Source: SW10 sp965657795
GTDB lineage: Bacteria; Verrucomicrobiota; Verrucomicrobiia; Verrucomicrobiales; Akkermansiaceae
NCBI GenBank assembly: GCA_965657795.1
Contig: CBFHQJ010000008.1
Location: 14,486 to 78,485 of the forward strand
DNA: 64,000 nt
Reading direction: 5' to 3'
Shown: positions 61,823 to 64,000 of the stretch, one piece after another
How positions within the stretch are numbered: the stretch's first letter is position 1
Layout of the letters: each line of letters starts with the position of its first letter
Notes under the pieces: model-generated
Told to the model about the DNA's origin: nothing
The model's input: only the letters and a program-made list of their open reading frames with translations
Databases searched by the model: none
Translations under genes and position numbers: made by a program

Positions 61823-63280
61823 ATGCGCGTTGCTTTTTTCTCCCTCCTCGTTTCATTCACCTCCCTCGCCGCCGAGAAGCCCAATATCCTTTTCATCGCC
61901 ATCGATGATCAGAATGACTGGATCGGCTGCCTGGGTGGACACCCGAATGCCAAGACTCCCAACATCGACAAACTGGCGTCCAAAGGCACCCTCTTTACGA
62001 ACGCCCACTGCCAGTCGCCGCTTTGTAATTCGTCGCGCGCCAGCCTCATGATGGGACTTCGCCCGGACACAACGGGCATCTATGGACTCGCTCCCTGGTT
62101 CCGGAATTTGGATCCCTATAAAGACCTCACCGCCCTTCCCCAGCATCTCAAAGCAAACGGCTACACCACCTACTCTGCCGGGAAGATCTACCACGGCGGA
62201 TACGGTCGGAAGCCACAAGATCAAGAGTTCGACCACCTCGGCCCCGGTGCCACCGGAGCCCCCTTTCCCAAGAAAAAACTCGTCGACACCCCGAGTAAAA
62301 TGAAGCTCGTCGATTGGGGGCTCTTCCCTCACCAGGACGAGGACAAGGGCGACTACAAGATCGCCGAATGGGCCGTCAAAACCCTCGATTCCAAGCCGGA
62401 AGGCCCCTTCTTTCTCTCCGCCGGATTCTTCCTGCCGCACGTCCCTTGCTTTGCCACCGAAAAGTGGTTCGACATGCACCCCGAGGACAAAACCCAACTC
62501 GCCCAAATCAAACGCGACGATCGCAATGACACTCCGCGCTTCTCCTGGTACATGCACTGGTCCCTGCCCGAGCCCCGACTCCGTTGGCTTGAAAAACACA
62601 ACGAATGGATGAACCTCACCCGCAGCTACCTTGCCTGCACCACCTTCGTTGACGCCCAAATCGGCAAGCTCATGGACGCTCTCGAGCGCAATGGCTACGC
62701 CGACAATACCATCATCGTTCTCTGGTCCGATCACGGTTGGCATATCGGTGAAAAAGGCATCACCGGAAAAAACACCCTTTGGGATGACGGCACCCGCGTT
62801 CCCCTCATCTTCGCAGGCCCTGGAATTGCAAAAGGCGTCTCCAGTCAACCCGCCGAGCTTCTCGATATTTACCCGACTCTTTCCGAACTCATCGGAGCCA
62901 AGTCACCCGACCACCTCGAAGGCCTCAGCCTCATGCCCCAACTCAAGGACGCCAAAACCAAACGCGAGCGCCCCGCCATCACAACGCACAATCATGACAA
63001 CCACGGCATCCGCTCGGAAAACTGGCGCTACATTTGTTACGCCGATGGCAGCGAGGAACTTTATGACATGGTCAAAGATCCCAACGAATGGACCAACCTC
63101 ATCGGCAAACCCGGATACGAAAAAATCATCGCCGAGCATAAAAAGTGGGTTCCCAAAGTGAGTCGCAAACCCGCCCCCGGCAGCCGCTCACGCATTCTCA
63201 CCTACGATGAAAAAACCAAGGAAGTCGTCTGGGAAGGAAAGAAAGTCCTCCCCACCGACCCCATCCCCATGGACGAGTAA
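61823..63280 (+). CDS. Secreted sulfatase (iduronate-2-sulfatase type)
   Basis: 485 residues. Signal peptide, then PNILFIAIDDQNDWIGCLGGHP (metal-binding Asp pair) and the modification site SPLCNSSRASLMMGLRPDTTG, where C-X-S-S-R replaces the canonical C-X-P-S-R. Other blocks: YSAGKIYHGG, FFLSAGFFLPHVPCF, VLWSDHGWHIGEKG (Asp/His pair), and a C-terminus with LYDMVKDPNEWTNL. It needs formylglycine at the Cys, made by a maturase encoded elsewhere. Role: desulfation of sulfated polysaccharides or glycans. Confidence 0.93.
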   Translation: MRVAFFSLLVSFTSLAAEKPNILFIAIDDQNDWIGCLGGHPNAKTPNIDKLASKGTLFTNAHCQSPLCNSSRASLMMGLRPDTTGIYGLAPWFRNLDPYKDLTALPQHLKANGYTTYSAGKIYHGGYGRKPQDQEFDHLGPGATGAPFPKKKLVDTPSKMKLVDWGLFPHQDEDKGDYKIAEWAVKTLDSKPEGPFFLSAGFFLPHVPCFATEKWFDMHPEDKTQLAQIKRDDRNDTPRFSWYMHWSLPEPRLRWLEKHNEWMNLTRSYLACTTFVDAQIGKLMDALERNGYADNTIIVLWSDHGWHIGEKGITGKNTLWDDGTRVPLIFAGPGIAKGVSSQPAELLDIYPTLSELIGAKSPDHLEGLSLMPQLKDAKTKRERPAITTHNHDNHGIRSENWRYICYADGSEELYDMVKDPNEWTNLIGKPGYEKIIAEHKKWVPKVSRKPAPGSRSRILTYDEKTKEVVWEGKKVLPTDPIPMDE

Positions 63281-63289
63281 TTTCGGAGT

Positions 63290-63311
63290 GCGGGAGCAAA
63301 GCTCCCGCTTT
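63290..63311 (+). terminator. Probable intrinsic terminator after the sulfatase gene
   Basis: GCGGGAGC-AAA-GCTCCCGC (63290-63308) is a perfect 8-bp stem followed by only TTT. The T-run is short, so termination could be partial or Rho-assisted. It lies 10 bp after the sulfatase stop codon. Confidence 0.65.
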
Positions 63312-63388
63312 CCACCAACCTACTCCAAGCCAATAACCTCCCGGTCAGTAGTCGCCCGCGATCGACCTCCCCATTCCCCCCCTGCCTT

Positions 63389-63523
63389 GTGAAAACTCCC
63401 CACCTTTTCCTCTTTGCCGTCCTCATTTTCGGAGCCGGAATCTTTGCCGGGAAACTGATTTCTCGACCCAAATCGCGAACGCCAAAAACCTTTGAAGAGT
63501 CGGAGATCGGGAACGGGAAATGA
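63389..63523 (+). CDS. Short N-terminal ORF with signal helix (44 aa)
   Basis: GTG at 63389 opens HLFLFAVLIFGAGIFAGKLIS followed by a basic, disordered stretch (RPKSRTPKTFEESEIGNGK), ending TGA at 63523. The last bases overlap the ATG of the next frame (ATGA). It may be the signal-carrying beginning of the following repeat-rich protein, split by a frameshift, or a separate small coupled peptide. Intergenic 63312-63388 shows nothing recognisable. Confidence 0.4.
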   Translation: MKTPHLFLFAVLIFGAGIFAGKLISRPKSRTPKTFEESEIGNGK

Positions 63524-64000
63524 TCCTCCTTCTCAGCGACATGGTTCTTACCGACCCTGCCCAAGCAGTCACCCTTCTCGACGAAATCCATGATGACAAA
63601 CTGCGCCTCGAACTCGGGAATGAAGCCGCCATTGCTTGGATTCTGAGTGACCCAAATGCCGCCATTGCGTGGTTCCGTGATCAGCCCTCAAGCCCCTTTA
63701 AGAACAAAATCGCTCTCACCATGTTCAACAAGACGCTTGTCCGGGCCCCTCTGGTTGCACAGCAAGTCTTTGAAGCAGCACCTTCGCTGCAAGGCCCTAC
63801 AAGTATCGGCAAACTTGCGAAAGCGTGGGCGCGCTCTGACTTCGAAGCCGCGAAAAGTTTCGTCACTTCACAAGACAACCCCCGCTTAAGAAATTCCGGT
63901 ATTGCCTCGATCATGGAAGAATGGGGACGCCGGGACCCTGCAGCAGCCATCGCTTACCTCAGAGAAACATTCCCGCTTTTTGAGGGGGGGCATAGCATGA
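63520..64000 (+). CDS. Repeat-rich helical protein, 5' part (runs off window)
   Basis: An open frame of 160 codons with helix-repeat character and recurring DP and W pattern (LRLELGNEAAIAWILSDPNAAIAWF, KAWARSDFEAAKSFV, EWGRRDPAAAIAYL). Such 'DPxAAIAW' repeats occur in uncharacterised Verrucomicrobial proteins that begin with a membrane anchor. The anchor here appears to be in the preceding frame. It continues beyond position 64000, so the length is unknown. Confidence 0.55.
   Translation, partial: MILLLSDMVLTDPAQAVTLLDEIHDDKLRLELGNEAAIAWILSDPNAAIAWFRDQPSSPFKNKIALTMFNKTLVRAPLVAQQVFEAAPSLQGPTSIGKLAKAWARSDFEAAKSFVTSQDNPRLRNSGIASIMEEWGRRDPAAAIAYLRETFPLFEGGHSM

Noticed and set aside
1..64000. CRISPR arrays, tRNA or rRNA genes, prophage
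   Set aside because: No regularly spaced repeats, rRNA-like blocks or phage structural genes were seen. tRNA genes cannot be fully excluded by eye; a tRNAscan-SE run would settle this.

Overview
The window looks like a chromosomal segment of a member of the Verrucomicrobiota (PVC group). It carries two cytochrome (PSCyt1/DUF1549/DUF1553) plus DUF1501 gene pairs, secreted Gfo/Idh/MocA oxidoreductases with twin-arginine signals, a DUF1080 protein, PQQ-like and YWTD beta-propellers, a CotH-family protein, an iduronate-sulfatase-type sulfatase, a choice-of-anchor-Q beta-helix protein and a PEP-CTERM tail ending in four arginines. Moderately high GC, many C-terminal phrases of the type 'FFRL', and calcium-repeat-like DxDxDG stretches point the same way. 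No rRNA, tRNA, CRISPR array or prophage was recognised by eye.

Layout. 1-2.3 kb: end of an ArsR/DUF6428 operon with a readable promoter, a YwlE-like phosphatase, a TMEM220-like membrane protein and a GNAT. 2.3-9 kb: Tat-exported oxidoreductase and deacetylase-like protein, a PocR-AraC regulator, and a long beta-propeller gene interrupted by one in-frame TGA. 9-13.8 kb: sialate O-acetylesterase, acyltransferase-like protein, DUF445, then two gene fragments joined head-on. 13.9-18.3 kb: first cytochrome/DUF1501 pair. 18.3-24.6 kb: decayed sequence, a lipoprotein, a secreted caspase/SUMF1-like fusion, SGNH hydrolase, a second Gfo/Idh protein and a dual-specificity phosphatase. 24.7-30.5 kb: orphan E1 alpha and the second cytochrome/DUF1501 pair, with a LamG insertion. 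30.5-36.9 kb: MOSC, propellers and a three-gene ExbB/ExbD-like operon. 37-43.6 kb: vanadium haloperoxidase, ileS, CotH. 43.6-45 kb: MbnP and MauG/MbnH-type genes broken by an IS5-like remnant. 45-52.7 kb: beta-helix protein, PQQ propeller, VanX-type dipeptidase, exonuclease-like protein, MoeA. 52.7-64 kb: broken response regulator, esterase, SelB with an IF-1-like gene, DUF1080, protease, a truncated SGNH gene fused to a broken PEP-CTERM gene, cysteine desulfurase, sulfatase and the start of a repeat protein.

Two themes stand out. First, intact genes are mostly exported enzymes and binding proteins for breaking down polymers, with housekeeping genes (ileS, moeA, selB, nifS-like) scattered between. 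Second, an unusual number of genes are damaged: nonsense codons (6723, 59982), a frameshift (about 53068), and abrupt joints at about 13.14, 43.83, 52.89 and 59.31 kb where two unrelated partial genes meet. This is either real recent deletion/rearrangement or assembly error, and read mapping would separate the two.

The most promising candidate for an undescribed system is the operon at 33649-36877. It has a zinc-ribbon MotA/TolQ/ExbB-like channel followed by two different ExbD/MotB-like coiled-coil partners. Only one partner keeps an acidic residue in its membrane helix, which suggests an asymmetric ion-driven stator.
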